Positions 1-9,073 of a DNA stretch of 64,000 nt are shown here, one piece after another. The position numbers were made by a program, and so were the translations under genes. The stretch comes from Achromobacter anxifer (lineage in GTDB: Bacteria > Pseudomonadota > Gammaproteobacteria > Burkholderiales > Burkholderiaceae_B): positions 221,372-285,371 of the forward strand of contig NZ_CAHLAR010000010.1 of assembly GCF_903652925.1 (NCBI RefSeq), written 5' to 3'. Every line of letters begins with the position of its first letter. Positions within the stretch are counted from its first letter, which is position 1. The notes beneath the pieces are model-generated. The model saw only the letters and a list, made by a program, of their open reading frames with translations, ran no database searches and was not told the DNA's origin.

Positions 1-1
1 C

Positions 2-889
2 TCGGCCGTGGGCAGCCTGCGTTCCGATGAATCGGTCGTGCTGCGGCCGGAAGTGGCGGGGCGGATCCAGTCCATCGACTTCAAGGAAGGCCAGCCGGTC
101 AAGCGCGGCGACGTGCTGATCCGCCTGGACGATTCCGTGCCGCGGGCCGAGCTGGCCCAGGCGCGCGCCAACCTGACCCTGGCGCAAAGCCACTACCGGC
201 GCTCGGTGGAGCTGCAGGGCAAGGGCTTCGTCAGCCAGCAGGCCCGCGACGAGTCCGCCAGCACGCTGAAGGTGCAGGAGGCCGCCGTGGCCCTGGCGCA
301 GGCGCGCCTGGACAAGATGACGATCACGGCGCCGTTCGGCGGCATCGCCGGCCTGCGCAGCGTGTCCGTGGGCGACTACGTCAACCAGGGGCAGGACCTG
401 GCCCCGCTGGAAGCGATCGATCCGCTGAAGGTCGACTTCCGCGTGCCCGAGATGTATCTGAGCAAGGTGGGCGTGGGCCAGCAGCTGACGCTGCGCATGG
501 ATGCGCTGCCGGGCCAGGAACGTCCGGGCGTGGTCTATGCAGTCAGCCCGCTGGTAGACGCCGGCGGCCGCTCGATCCTGCTGCGCGCCACGGTCGCCAA
601 CAAGGACGCGGTGCTGCGTCCGGGCATGTTCGCCCGCGTGCAGTTGCAGTTCAGCCAGGACAAGGCGCTGGTCGCGCCGGAAGCCGCGCTCTCGCCCTCG
701 GGCGCGACGCAGTACGTCTACCGGGTCAACAACGGCGTGGCCGAGCGGCGCGAAGTCACCATCGGAGAGCGCCGCGAGGGCCGCGTCGAGATCCTGACCG
801 GGGTGGCGGCGGGCGACCAGCTGGTGGTGTCGGGCTTGCAGCGCGTGACGGACGGCGCGGCCGTGAACGTCCTGGCCAACGGCGCGTGA
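2..889 (+). CDS. RND efflux periplasmic adaptor (membrane fusion protein), 5' truncated
   Basis: The reading frame is open to the left edge, so the start and the signal or lipoprotein segment are missing; 295 residues remain. They show the HlyD/AcrA-type plan: a biotinyl-lipoyl-like half motif (GRIQSIDFKEGQPVKRGD), an alpha-hairpin (about residues 45-100), the second lipoyl half (TITAPFGGIAG), then beta-barrel and membrane-proximal domains ending in VLANGA. Such adaptors link an inner-membrane RND pump to an outer-membrane channel. The pump gene follows after 33 bases, so the two are almost certainly co-transcribed. No outer-membrane factor gene is present downstream. The substrate cannot be told from the sequence. 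Confidence 0.9.
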   Translation, partial: SAVGSLRSDESVVLRPEVAGRIQSIDFKEGQPVKRGDVLIRLDDSVPRAELAQARANLTLAQSHYRRSVELQGKGFVSQQARDESASTLKVQEAAVALAQARLDKMTITAPFGGIAGLRSVSVGDYVNQGQDLAPLEAIDPLKVDFRVPEMYLSKVGVGQQLTLRMDALPGQERPGVVYAVSPLVDAGGRSILLRATVANKDAVLRPGMFARVQLQFSQDKALVAPEAALSPSGATQYVYRVNNGVAERREVTIGERREGRVEILTGVAAGDQLVVSGLQRVTDGAAVNVLANGA

Positions 890-922
890 CGCCGGTCTTT
901 TTCTTTATCTGGCGGTAGCGCA

Positions 923-3900
923 ATGCGTATCTCGGAAACCTGCATCAAGCGGCCGGTGTTCGCATCGGTCCTGTCGCTGATCATCGTGCTGATCGGCCTG
1001 ATTTCGTATTCGCGCCTGACCGTGCGCGAATATCCCAAGATCGACGAGCCCATCGTCTCGGTGGACACCACCTACAAGGGCGCCTCGCCCGAGGTGATCG
1101 AGTCGCAGGTGACCAAGCCGCTGGAAGACCAGCTGGCCGGCATCGAGGGCGTGGACGTGATGACCTCGCGCAGCCGCTCGGAGCGCAGCCTCATCAACAT
1201 CAAGTTCAACCTGACGCGCAACCCCGACGCCGCGGCCGCGGAAGTCCGCGACAAGGTGTCGCGCGCCCGCCGCTTCCTGCCGGACGAGATCGACGAGCCC
1301 ATCATCGGCAAGGTCGAGGCGGACTCCCAGCCCATCATCTACATCGCGGTGGAGTCCGGTACGTACTCCGCCATCCAGACCTCCGACTACATCAACCGCT
1401 ATATCAAGACCCGGCTGTCGGTGCTGCCCGGCGCGGCCGAGGTGCGCGTCTTCGGCGAACGCCTGCCGTCCATGCGCATCTATGTGGACCGCGACAAGCT
1501 GGCCGCCTACGGCCTGACGGTGCAGGACGTGGAGGCCGCGCTGCGCAGCCAGAACGTGGAGATCCCGGCCGGCCGCATCGAATCGCGCGCGCGCGAGTTC
1601 TCGGTGGTGTCCTCGACCGACCTGCAGACCCCGGCGCAGTTCGAGAACGTGGTGGTGGCCAACGTCAAGGGCTACCCGGTGCGGCTGCGCGACGTGTCCA
1701 AGGTGGAGATCGCCGCCGCCAGCGACCGTATCCTGTCGCGCTTCAACGGCAAGCCCGCGATCAACATCGGCGTCACGCGGCAGTCCACCGCCAACCCGCT
1801 GGAACTGTCCAAGGCCGCGCGCGAGGAAGTGGCGCGCCTGAACGAGAACCTGCCGGCCGGCATGAAGCTGAACATCGCTTACGACTCGTCGGTGTTCATC
1901 GAGCGCTCCATCGACTCCGTGTTCCACACCATCGGCGAAGCCATCGTGCTGGTGGTGCTGGTGATCTTCTTCTTCCTGCGCAACCTGCGCGCCAGCATCA
2001 TCCCCATCGTCACCATCCCGGTGTCGCTGGTGGGCGCCTGCGCGCTGATGTACCTGTTCGGCTTTTCCATCAACACGCTGACCCTGCTGGCCATGGTGCT
2101 GGCCATCGGCCTGGTGGTGGACGACGCGATCGTGGTGCTGGAGAACATCTTCCGCCACATCGAAGAGGGCATGCCGCGCAAGGAGGCCGCGCTGCGCGGG
2201 TCGCGCGAGATCGGCTTCGCGGTGGTCGCCATGACAATGACCCTGGTCACCGTGTACGCGCCGCTGGCCTTCGCCACCGGCCGCACCGGACGGCTGTTCA
2301 TCGAATTCGCGCTGGCGCTGGCCGGCGCGGTGCTGGTGTCGGGCTTCGTGGCGCTGACGCTCACGCCCATGATGTGCTCGGTGCTGCTGCGCCACCAGAG
2401 CAGCCACAGCCGCTGGTACAACCTGATCGAAGGCTGGCTCAACGCCATGAGCAACGGCTACCGCCGCGCGCTGGCGCTGGCCTTGCGCCACCGCTGGCTG
2501 GTGGTGGTGATCGGCCTGGCGGTCGCGGCCGGCAGCGGCGTGCTGTTCAAGGTGGTCAAGAGCGAGCTGGCGCCCATCGAGGACCGCGGCGTGGTGTTCG
2601 GCATCGTCAGCTCGCCGGAAGGCGCCACGCTGAACTACACGCTGGACAGCATGCTGGGCATCGAAAAGTTCTACGCGGACATCGCGGAGGCCAGCGGCAG
2701 CCAGGTGACCGTGGGCTTCCCCACCGTGACGGACGGCACCGCCATCCTGCGCTTGAAACCCTGGGAAGAGCGCAGCCGCAAGCAGCAGGCCATCACGCAG
2801 CAGCTGCAGCCGCAGTTCGCCTCGCTGCCCGGGGTGCGGGCGTTCCCGACCAATCCGCCGTCGCTGGGCCAGTCCGCGCGTTCCAAGCCGGTGGAATTCA
2901 TCATCATGAGCCAGGCGTCGTATGCCGAACTGTCGCGCCTGACGGACGTGTTCCTGGCCGAACTGCGCAAGTATCCGGGCCTGATGAACCTGGACACCGA
3001 CCTGCGCCTGAACACGCCCGAGCTGCGCGTGCGCGTGGACCGCGACAAGATGGCCGACGTGGGCGCCAACGTGGATACCGTGGGCCGCACCCTGGAGTCC
3101 ATGCTGGGCGGCCGCCAGGTCACGCGCTACAAGGACGAAGGCGAACAATACGACGTGATCGTGCAGGTGACGCCGCGCGACCGCGCCAATCCCACCGATA
3201 TCTCCGGCATCTACGTCCGCGCGCGCGACGGCAGCATGGTGCAGCTGGACAACCTGCTGGGCGTGCACGAAGGGGTGTCGCCGCAATCGCTGAACCACTT
3301 CAACCGCCTGCGCGCCGTGAAGATCGACGGCGCCGTGGCGCCGGGCTACGCGCTGGGCGAGGTCCTGGCGCACATGCACCAGGTGGCGCGCGAGGTCCTG
3401 CCCAACACCATCGTGACCGACCTGGACGGCCAATCGCGCGAGTTCCGCGATTCCTCGGGCAGCATCTACCTGGTCTTCGCCATGGCGCTGGCCTTCATCT
3501 ACCTGGTGCTGGCCGCGCAGTTCGAAAGCTGGCGCAACCCCTTCATCATCATGCTGTCGGTGCCGCTGTCGATGACCGGCGCGCTGCTGGCGCTGTGGCT
3601 CAGCGGAGGCACGCTGTCCATCTACAGCCAGATCGGCCTGATCACGCTGGTGGGGCTGATCACCAAGCACGGCATCCTGATCGTGGAATTCACCAATCAG
3701 CTGCGCGACGAAGGCAAGGAACTGTTCGAGGCCGTGGTCGAGGCCAGCGTGCTGCGCCTGCGCCCCATCCTGATGACGACGGGCGCCATGGTGCTGGGCA
3801 CCGTGCCGCTGGCGCTGTCCACGGGCGCGGGGGCGGAATCGCGCCAGCAGATCGGCTGGGTCCTGGTGGGCGGGCTGATGCTGGGTACACTACTGACCTT

Positions 3901-4039
3901 GTTCGTCGTGCCGGTGGCCTATACCTTGATCGCCACGGTACGCAAGAAACCCGGCCTGGCCGGCAGCGCAACGCATCATCCGGACCCCGCTCCGGCGCCG
4001 CACGCGCAGCCGGCCGCGCCCGCCCAAGCGTCGGAATAA
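923..4039 (+). CDS. RND-family multidrug efflux permease
   Basis: A 1038-residue protein, normal length for the HAE-1/AcrB-like family of proton-driven inner-membrane pumps. It begins with the typical MRISETCIKRPVFA amphipathic start and first membrane helix. There are two large periplasmic loops and two groups of membrane helices. The TM4 proton-relay acids are present (D400/D401 in GLVVDDAIVV), as is the TM10 lysine (about K915 in GLITKHGILIVEF). The C-terminus is Pro/Ala-rich. It is the second gene of an adaptor-pump pair. dnaQ starts three bases after its stop, so read-through into dnaQ is likely. Confidence 0.95.
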   Translation: MRISETCIKRPVFASVLSLIIVLIGLISYSRLTVREYPKIDEPIVSVDTTYKGASPEVIESQVTKPLEDQLAGIEGVDVMTSRSRSERSLINIKFNLTRNPDAAAAEVRDKVSRARRFLPDEIDEPIIGKVEADSQPIIYIAVESGTYSAIQTSDYINRYIKTRLSVLPGAAEVRVFGERLPSMRIYVDRDKLAAYGLTVQDVEAALRSQNVEIPAGRIESRAREFSVVSSTDLQTPAQFENVVVANVKGYPVRLRDVSKVEIAAASDRILSRFNGKPAINIGVTRQSTANPLELSKAAREEVARLNENLPAGMKLNIAYDSSVFIERSIDSVFHTIGEAIVLVVLVIFFFLRNLRASIIPIVTIPVSLVGACALMYLFGFSINTLTLLAMVLAIGLVVDDAIVVLENIFRHIEEGMPRKEAALRGSREIGFAVVAMTMTLVTVYAPLAFATGRTGRLFIEFALALAGAVLVSGFVALTLTPMMCSVLLRHQSSHSRWYNLIEGWLNAMSNGYRRALALALRHRWLVVVIGLAVAAGSGVLFKVVKSELAPIEDRGVVFGIVSSPEGATLNYTLDSMLGIEKFYADIAEASGSQVTVGFPTVTDGTAILRLKPWEERSRKQQAITQQLQPQFASLPGVRAFPTNPPSLGQSARSKPVEFIIMSQASYAELSRLTDVFLAELRKYPGLMNLDTDLRLNTPELRVRVDRDKMADVGANVDTVGRTLESMLGGRQVTRYKDEGEQYDVIVQVTPRDRANPTDISGIYVRARDGSMVQLDNLLGVHEGVSPQSLNHFNRLRAVKIDGAVAPGYALGEVLAHMHQVAREVLPNTIVTDLDGQSREFRDSSGSIYLVFAMALAFIYLVLAAQFESWRNPFIIMLSVPLSMTGALLALWLSGGTLSIYSQIGLITLVGLITKHGILIVEFTNQLRDEGKELFEAVVEASVLRLRPILMTTGAMVLGTVPLALSTGAGAESRQQIGWVLVGGLMLGTLLTLFVVPVAYTLIATVRKKPGLAGSATHHPDPAPAPHAQPAAPAQASE

Positions 4040-4042
4040 GTT

Positions 4043-4765
4043 ATGCGCCAGATCATCTTTGACACGGAAACCACCGGACTGGACCCTGCCCAGGGCCATC
4101 GCATCGTCGAAATCGGCTGCGTGGAAATGGTCAACCGGATGACCACCGGCAACAACCTGCACATCTACCTGAACCCGGACCGCGACAGCGACCCAGAGGC
4201 GCTGGCGGTGCACGGCCTGACCACGGAGTTCCTGTCCGACAAGCCCCGCTTCGCCGATGTCGCGGACGAGTTCGTCAAGTTCATCCAGGGCGCCGAGCTC
4301 ATCGCCCACAACGCGGCGTTCGACGTCAAGTTCTTCAACGCCGAACTGGCCAAGACCGGCCGCGGTCCCGTGACCGAATACTGCGAGACGGTCACCGATT
4401 CGCTGCTGCATGCGCGTTCGCTGTTCCCCGGCAAGCGCAATTCGCTGGACGCGCTGTGCGACCGCTTCGGCATCTCCAACGCCCACCGCACGCTGCACGG
4501 CGCATTGCTGGACTCGCAGCTGCTGGCGGAAGTCTGGCTGGCCATGACCCGCGGCCAGGACGCGCTGCTGATCGACGTGGACGACGGCGGCAGCGCCGGC
4601 GGCAATGGCGTCGTGCTGGCCCGCTTCGACGCGTCGGGCCTGCCCGTGCTGAAGGCCAGCGAGGCCGAGCTGGCCGAGCACGAAACCTACCTCGCGGCCC
4701 TGGACAAGTCCGTGGGCGGCGAGTGCGTCTGGCGCAAAATGGATGCGCCGGCGACGGCCGCATAA
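4043..4765 (+). CDS. dnaQ: DNA polymerase III epsilon subunit (3'-5' proofreading exonuclease)
   Basis: A 240-residue DEDDh exonuclease, the usual epsilon length. Exo I is FDTETTGL (D7, E9), Exo II is HNAAFDVKFF (D94) and Exo III is HGALLD (H152, D157), so all catalytic residues are present. The C-terminal tail after about residue 190 would bind the alpha subunit. It proofreads within the replicative core polymerase. The gene sits only three bases after the RND pump stop, with GGAA just ahead of the ATG. dnaQ often lies beside rnhA; here it follows an efflux gene and precedes a tRNA gene. Confidence 0.95.
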   Translation: MRQIIFDTETTGLDPAQGHRIVEIGCVEMVNRMTTGNNLHIYLNPDRDSDPEALAVHGLTTEFLSDKPRFADVADEFVKFIQGAELIAHNAAFDVKFFNAELAKTGRGPVTEYCETVTDSLLHARSLFPGKRNSLDALCDRFGISNAHRTLHGALLDSQLLAEVWLAMTRGQDALLIDVDDGGSAGGNGVVLARFDASGLPVLKASEAELAEHETYLAALDKSVGGECVWRKMDAPATAA

Positions 4766-4782
4766 AGTTTTTTCGGGGCGAC

Positions 4783-4812
4783 TTGCACACGTCCAAAAAA
4801 ACGTGCTAATAT
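4783..4812 (+). promoter_or_regulatory. Promoter of tRNA-Val
   Basis: TTGCAC (4783-4788) and TAATAT (4807-4812) are separated by 18 bases. They lie directly after dnaQ and 13 bases before the mature tRNA 5' end. Position and match to the sigma70 consensus suggest the tRNA is transcribed separately from dnaQ. Confidence 0.6.
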
Positions 4813-4825
4813 TTCGCCTCTTTCG

Positions 4826-4900
4826 GGGTGGTTAGCTCAGTGGTAGAGCACTGCCTTCACACGGCAGGGGTCACTGGTTCGAACCCAGTACTACCCACCA
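4826..4900 (+). tRNA. tRNA-Val (anticodon CAC)
   Basis: A complete 75-nt cloverleaf with encoded CCA. The acceptor stem pairs GGGTGGT with ACTACCC (one G-U), the anticodon stem pairs CTGCC with GGCAG around loop TTCACAC (anticodon CAC, reading GTG), and the T arm is ACTGG-TTCGAAC-CCAGT. The T loop TTCGAAC is canonical. GTG is a very frequent valine codon in this GC-rich genome. Confidence 0.95.
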
Positions 4901-4976
4901 AAGACCCTTGGAAGACAACGCAGGCCCCAGGCCCAACGTTGTCGGCGGCCAAGGATAAAAAAACGCCAAGCAAAGA

Positions 4977-5002
4977 AAGCCAACCTCGCGGTTGGCTTTT
5001 TT
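4977..5002 (+). terminator. Rho-independent terminator of tRNA-Val
   Basis: Stem AAGCCAACC / GGTTGGCTT with tetraloop TCGC, followed by a run of six T. It lies 76 bases after the tRNA CCA end. Confidence 0.85.
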
Positions 5003-5221
5003 GTTTTGCGCGCTGAAATCAAAGGTCATGGGCGCATCCATGCATGCCCACGTCGCGGCCATTGCGCCGGACCGTCCCTTTCATTACGCTTCTCTTGATT
5101 TGACGCAAGCGGACCTGCGTTGATTGCGCCGCGTCGCGTGCGAGCCTGTCTATCATGAATAACGGATAACAAAAGTCGGCCGTTGGCCCGTGGGCCAGGC
5201 ATAGACGAACAGGAGAAGGCC

Positions 5222-5389
5222 ATGTCCGAGCACACCAATACCATGTTGATCATCATCGTCACGGGCGTGGCGCTCATGCTGATCGGCTTCGGGCTGCGCG
5301 ACCGCAACATCGGCATGGGGCTGATGGGGATAGGCCTGATCACCGCGCTCGGCACGATCATCTACAAGGCCTACATCACCTTCTATTGA
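5222..5389 (+). CDS. Small membrane protein of unknown function
   Basis: A 55-residue protein. The ATG at 5222 is preceded by a strong GGAGAAGG ribosome-binding site, which decides this start over an in-frame upstream one. Two hydrophobic segments (about residues 8-23 and 33-50) flank a short charged turn (LRDRN), suggesting a two-helix inner-membrane hairpin rich in Gly and Met. I do not recognise a family. It stands alone, converging on the minus-strand yaiI gene 24 bases downstream. Confidence 0.7.
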   Translation: MSEHTNTMLIIIVTGVALMLIGFGLRDRNIGMGLMGIGLITALGTIIYKAYITFY

Positions 5390-5413
5390 CGGCCAGTCCG
5401 GGCCGGACGGATC

Positions 5414-5869
5414 TCAGCCCTTGCGCGCCGCGCGCGCCAGCAAGGTATCCAGCTGATTGGCGAAGGCCTTGCGGTCGGCTTGGCTGAACGAGGCCGGACC
5501 GCCCGTGTCCACGCCGCTGGCCCGCAATTCTTCCATCATGTCCCGCAGCGCCAGCCGTTCCCGGATGGTTTCCGGCGAATAGCGCTCGCCGCGCGGATTC
5601 AAGGCCATTGCGCCTTTTTCCAGGACCTGTGCCGCCAGCGGAATGTCGCCGGTGATCACCAGGTCGCCCGGCGCCGCGCGTTCGGCGATGTGGGCATCGG
5701 CCACGTCGAAGCCGCGCGGCACCTGCACCGCGCGGATCAGCGGCGAGGGCGGCGTGTGGAGCATCTGGTTGGCCACCAGCGTCAGCGGCAACTGCCAGCG
5801 CTGGGTGGCGCGGAACAGGATGTCCTTGATGACGGCGGGGCAGGCGTCCGCATCGACCCAGATGTGCAT
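5414..5869 (-). CDS. YaiI/YqxD family protein (UPF0178, DUF188)
   Basis: 151 residues, the normal family length. It opens with the conserved [11 protein letters not shown] and contains [14 protein letters not shown]. These resemble the acidic, metal-site-like positions of PIN-type folds, although the biochemical role is not established. It ends in a basic RAARKG tail. The neighbour upstream on the same strand (stop at 5874) is only four bases away, so the two are probably co-transcribed. Confidence 0.88.
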   Translation of the reverse strand: MHIWVDADACPAVIKDILFRATQRWQLPLTLVANQMLHTPPSPLIRAVQVPRGFDVADAHIAERAAPGDLVITGDIPLAAQVLEKGAMALNPRGERYSPETIRERLALRDMMEELRASGVDTGGPASFSQADRKAFANQLDTLLARAARKG

Positions 5870-5873
5870 GCGC

Positions 5874-6140
5874 TTACTTGCCCAGCGCGTTCTGCAGCAC
5901 TTCGGCCACGATGTCGTTGGTGGACACGCCGCGTTCGGCTGCCATGGCGCGCAGCTTGTCGGCGTGGGCCTGCGACAGCTTCAGAGGGAAGGGCACCAGG
6001 CCGGCGGCCTGGTCCAGCTTGCGTTGTTCGCGGCGGTCAGGCATTTGCGAGGCGGTACCGAAGCGGTCCGGCGTGGCGGCTTGCTTGAGCTGGCCGGCCA
6101 GCTTCAGGGCCTGGTTTTTCTGCAGATCGAATTTGTTCAT
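5874..6140 (-). CDS. Hypothetical 88-residue protein with RHH-like C-terminus
   Basis: The start [10 protein letters not shown] at 6140 is preferred because a purine-rich GGAAT precedes it; an upstream in-frame start would add eight residues. The N-terminal half is polar and Gln/Lys-rich. The C-terminal half ([20 protein letters not shown] then [16 protein letters not shown]) has the strand-helix-helix pattern of ribbon-helix-helix DNA-binding proteins, so it may be a small regulator. It lies four bases upstream of yaiI in the same direction. No toxin-like partner is visible. Confidence 0.65.
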   Translation of the reverse strand: MNKFDLQKNQALKLAGQLKQAATPDRFGTASQMPDRREQRKLDQAAGLVPFPLKLSQAHADKLRAMAAERGVSTNDIVAEVLQNALGK

Positions 6141-6182
6141 GGAGATTCCTGGTAAGGAGCGCAATCATAAGCGCAACCGGCT

Positions 6183-7679
6183 TTATTGCGGCCTGGCCTG
6201 TTCGAGCTTGGCCAGGCCTTCCTGCGCGCCGTCGTGCAGCGGCACGGTCAGGCCGCGGCGGGCGGTGGCCAGCCCCACCTGGGCGCCCTGGGCCGAGCCG
6301 GCGGCCAGCAGGTCCTGCCCGGTCAGGTACACGGCGCGCACGATCACCAGGGCTTCGTCCCGGGTCAGGTCGGCGGTGGTCAGCAGCAGCGCCGCCATGC
6401 CCACCGTGGCGATGGGCTCGGCCTGGTTGGGGTAGGTGCCGGCCGGGATGTCCAGCGGCATCAGGGCGTTGTCCGCCGCGGTCAGGGTCTTGATGGCGGC
6501 GGGATCCAGCGGCAGCAGCTTCAGGCGCGCCTGGGTCAGCGCGTCGCGCAGCGGCGTCGCGGGCACGCCGATCACCTGGGCGGCGGCGTCGATCGCGCCC
6601 GAGTTCAGCGCGGGCAAGGAGGCGCCGAACGGGGTGTCGGCCACGGTGTAGTCGCGGCCGGCCTGCAGGCCGTGGGCGGCCAGCACCGTTTCCAGCGTGG
6701 CGCGCACGGCCGAGCCTTCCGGTCCCAGGGCGATGGTCTTGCCCTTCAGGTCGCGCACGCCGCGCATGGCGGCATCGTCGCGCACCACGATGTGGACCAG
6801 TTCCGGATAGAGACTGCCCAGGGCGCGCAGGCCGGTGAACGGCCCTTGAGCCGCGAACGGCCCCTTGCCGTCGTAGGCCAGGCGCGCCGTGTCGGCCTGG
6901 GCCAGCGCGACCACCGCGTCGCCGCTGCGCAGCAGCGCGATGTTCTCGGCCCCGCCGCCGGTGATGAGCGGCGTCACCCGGATCTGCTGTTTGCGCGCCA
7001 CGTCGCCCAGCGCGCGCGCGAACGCCACGTATTCGCCGCGGTCCGGGCCGCCGGCCAGCGGATAGCCCTGTTGCAGGCGGGCCAGCCGGCCATTGATGCG
7101 CGCCACCGAGCGTTCCAGCTCCTGCTGCACCACGTGCTGCGCGGTGCTGGAGGCGCTATACGAGACGGAATGGGTGATCTGGTCCAGCGTGTCCAGCAGC
7201 TGGCGAGTGACGGGCGGCGGCGCACCGGTATCCAGGTTGGGGGCTTCGGCGGCCTTGAAGCCGGCCGGGGTCACCAGCTTCCAGGCGTCGCCGTCCTTGC
7301 GGTAAATCGCGCTGGCGTGCGCGACGATGCGGTCGCCGGCCTGGTTGCCGCCGGATTTCACGCCGCTGATGCTGCGCGGGCCGGCGCCCAGCAGCGTGAC
7401 CAGCGCGGCGGCGCCGGGCTGGTCCCAGGCGCCCAGGGTGACATTGCGGCCCAGGTCCAGCGCCACGTCGTAATAGACCACGCGGCGGGTTTCGCCGGCC
7501 GGGGCGCTGCTGTCGGAGGCCGAGCCCATGCGTTTGAGCTCCGCCACGCGGAACAGGTCCGCGCCATAGGCGGTGGTCAGGCTGCGTTCGACGTCGGCGC
7601 GCAGCGCGTCGGTGTCGGGCGCGCGGCCGCAGGCCGCCAGCAGCAGGCAGAGCGAGAGGATGATGAGGCGTTTGAACAT
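6183..7679 (-). CDS. TAXI-type (TRAP-associated) solute-binding lipoprotein with an extra N-terminal domain
   Basis: 498 residues. MFKRLIILSLCLLLAAC is a lipoprotein signal with Cys17 as the acylated residue. Residues about 20-160 form a separate domain I cannot assign. From about residue 205 onward it matches the TAXI/NMT1-like binding fold, with TPLITGGGAENIALLRSGD, LVHIVVRDD, LKGKTIALGPEGSA and a C-terminal GTYPNQAEPIATVGMAALL. Typical TAXI proteins are about 320 residues, so the N-terminal extension is unusual. The gene starts two bases after the gltS-like stop, so it is in an operon with a GltS symporter and not with TRAP DctQM genes. That it binds a substrate delivered to GltS is inference. 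Confidence 0.8.
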   Translation of the reverse strand: MFKRLIILSLCLLLAACGRAPDTDALRADVERSLTTAYGADLFRVAELKRMGSASDSSAPAGETRRVVYYDVALDLGRNVTLGAWDQPGAAALVTLLGAGPRSISGVKSGGNQAGDRIVAHASAIYRKDGDAWKLVTPAGFKAAEAPNLDTGAPPPVTRQLLDTLDQITHSVSYSASSTAQHVVQQELERSVARINGRLARLQQGYPLAGGPDRGEYVAFARALGDVARKQQIRVTPLITGGGAENIALLRSGDAVVALAQADTARLAYDGKGPFAAQGPFTGLRALGSLYPELVHIVVRDDAAMRGVRDLKGKTIALGPEGSAVRATLETVLAAHGLQAGRDYTVADTPFGASLPALNSGAIDAAAQVIGVPATPLRDALTQARLKLLPLDPAAIKTLTAADNALMPLDIPAGTYPNQAEPIATVGMAALLLTTADLTRDEALVIVRAVYLTGQDLLAAGSAQGAQVGLATARRGLTVPLHDGAQEGLAKLEQARPQ

Positions 7680-7681
7680 GG

Positions 7682-8890
7682 TCACATCCCTCCCACGAAC
7701 GGCAAGGAGATCAGCGAGGTCAGCACGATCACGTTCAGGATGTCGACCAGGAAGGCGCCGGTGACCGGCACCACGATGAAGGCTTCCGGCGCCGGGCCGT
7801 GGCGGCGCGTCAGCGCCTGCATGTTGGCGATGGCGGTGGCGGTCGCGCCCAGCGCGAAGCCGCAGAACGCGGCCGACATGATGGCCGCTTCGTAGTCGCG
7901 CTTGAGCATGCGGAACACGACCCAGGCCGCGTACAGCGCGCAGAACAGGGTCTGCACCGCCAGCATCAGCGCCAGCGGGCCGGCCAGGCGCGCCACGCTG
8001 GAGAGGTCCAGCGTCATCATCGTCATGCCCAGGAACAGCGACAGCGAGATCGTGCCGATGATTTCGGTGGCGCGGTCGTCCAGCTTCAGGCCCAGGCGCG
8101 CGCCGGCGTTGCGGATCAGCACGCCCGTGGCCAGGCACCACAGGAAGTTGGGCAGGCTGACCGGCGCGTCTTCCACCAGGGAGGCCAGGAAGCCGCCCGC
8201 CACCAGGCAGACGAAGGCCGCGGTCATGGACACGATGAACGAGCCCGCGGTCGGCGGCGGCGCGGCTTCGTTCAGGTCCGGGGCCTCGTGGCCGTCGCCC
8301 GGCGCGTGATCCAGGCTGCCCGCCAGCTTGTGGCGCCGCATGATCCATTCGGCCACCGGGCCACCCACCACGCCGCCCAGCACCAGGCCCAGGGTGGCGG
8401 ACGTCATCGCCAGCGCCATGACGTCCTGGATATTGTTGAAGTCGGCGAAGCGCGTGGCGTAGGCCGCGCCCGTGCCGTGCCCGCCCACCAGGGTGATGGT
8501 GCCGCCCAGCAGGCCCATCAGCGGATGCAGGTCCAGCAGCCAGGCCATGCCCAGGCCCACCGCGTTCTGCAGCACCAGGAAGGGAATCAGGGCCAGCAGG
8601 AAGGCGATCAGCCGCGGGCCGCCCTTGGCCAGCAGTTTCAGGTTGGCGGTCAGGCCGATGCTGCCGAAGAACAGCAGCAGGAGCGTGGGCTTGATGCTGG
8701 TTTCCAGTGAGACAGAGACGTTGCCCCAGGTCGACAGCAGATAGGCCAGCACCGCGAACAGCAGGCCGCCCACGATGGGGTCGGGAATGCTGTAGCGGGC
8801 CAGGACGCCGATCCGGGTTGTCAGCACGCGGCCGATGACCAGGACGAGGCAGCATGCCAGCAGCGATTGAACGGGCGTAAGCGAGATCAT
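7682..8890 (-). CDS. gltS: Sodium:glutamate symporter family protein (GltS-like)
   Basis: 402 residues with about ten hydrophobic helices, standard GltS length. The family signature GGTITLVGGHGTGAAYA is present, as is the second inverted-repeat half around LPNFLWCLATGVLIRNAG. The family imports glutamate with sodium across the inner membrane. Translation starts at MISLTPVQSLLACCLV. A TAXI-type binding lipoprotein follows after two bases; such a protein is not part of any GltS system I know. The substrate could be a dicarboxylate other than glutamate. Confidence 0.88.
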   Translation of the reverse strand: MISLTPVQSLLACCLVLVIGRVLTTRIGVLARYSIPDPIVGGLLFAVLAYLLSTWGNVSVSLETSIKPTLLLLFFGSIGLTANLKLLAKGGPRLIAFLLALIPFLVLQNAVGLGMAWLLDLHPLMGLLGGTITLVGGHGTGAAYATRFADFNNIQDVMALAMTSATLGLVLGGVVGGPVAEWIMRRHKLAGSLDHAPGDGHEAPDLNEAAPPPTAGSFIVSMTAAFVCLVAGGFLASLVEDAPVSLPNFLWCLATGVLIRNAGARLGLKLDDRATEIIGTISLSLFLGMTMMTLDLSSVARLAGPLALMLAVQTLFCALYAAWVVFRMLKRDYEAAIMSAAFCGFALGATATAIANMQALTRRHGPAPEAFIVVPVTGAFLVDILNVIVLTSLISLPFVGGM

Positions 8891-9011
8891 AGGTACCTTT
8901 GCGCCCTGTCAGGGCACGGTGAACTTTCTGGCTATGGGGACCCTGCCGCCTCACACGGACTGCGGCTTATGTTACGTCCGCCGCGAAGGCGGTGTACATG
9001 GGGGCGGGCGG

Positions 9012-9032
9012 GGCCCGGCGTTGGGCCGGGCC
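9012..9032. terminator. GC-rich hairpin between the GNAT and gltS genes
   Basis: Perfect 8-bp stem GGCCCGGC / GCCGGGCC with a 5-nt loop, lying 42 bases beyond the GNAT stop. There is no T tract on either side, so it is a weak or Rho-assisted terminator, or an mRNA 3' end stabiliser. Confidence 0.4.
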
Positions 9033-9073
9033 GGCGGGGACCGTGGCTGACCGGGCAGCCGCGGCCGCGGCGG

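Noticed and set aside
905-3670. A 921-codon open frame on the minus strand opposite the RND pump
   Set aside because: Its product is a low-complexity His/Gln/Arg/Asp-rich sequence with no known motif, the usual antisense shadow in GC-rich DNA; the plus strand encodes a complete RND pump.
4826-5002. tRNA-Val considered as an integration site
   Set aside because: No duplicated tRNA 3' end, integrase or foreign-looking genes follow it.
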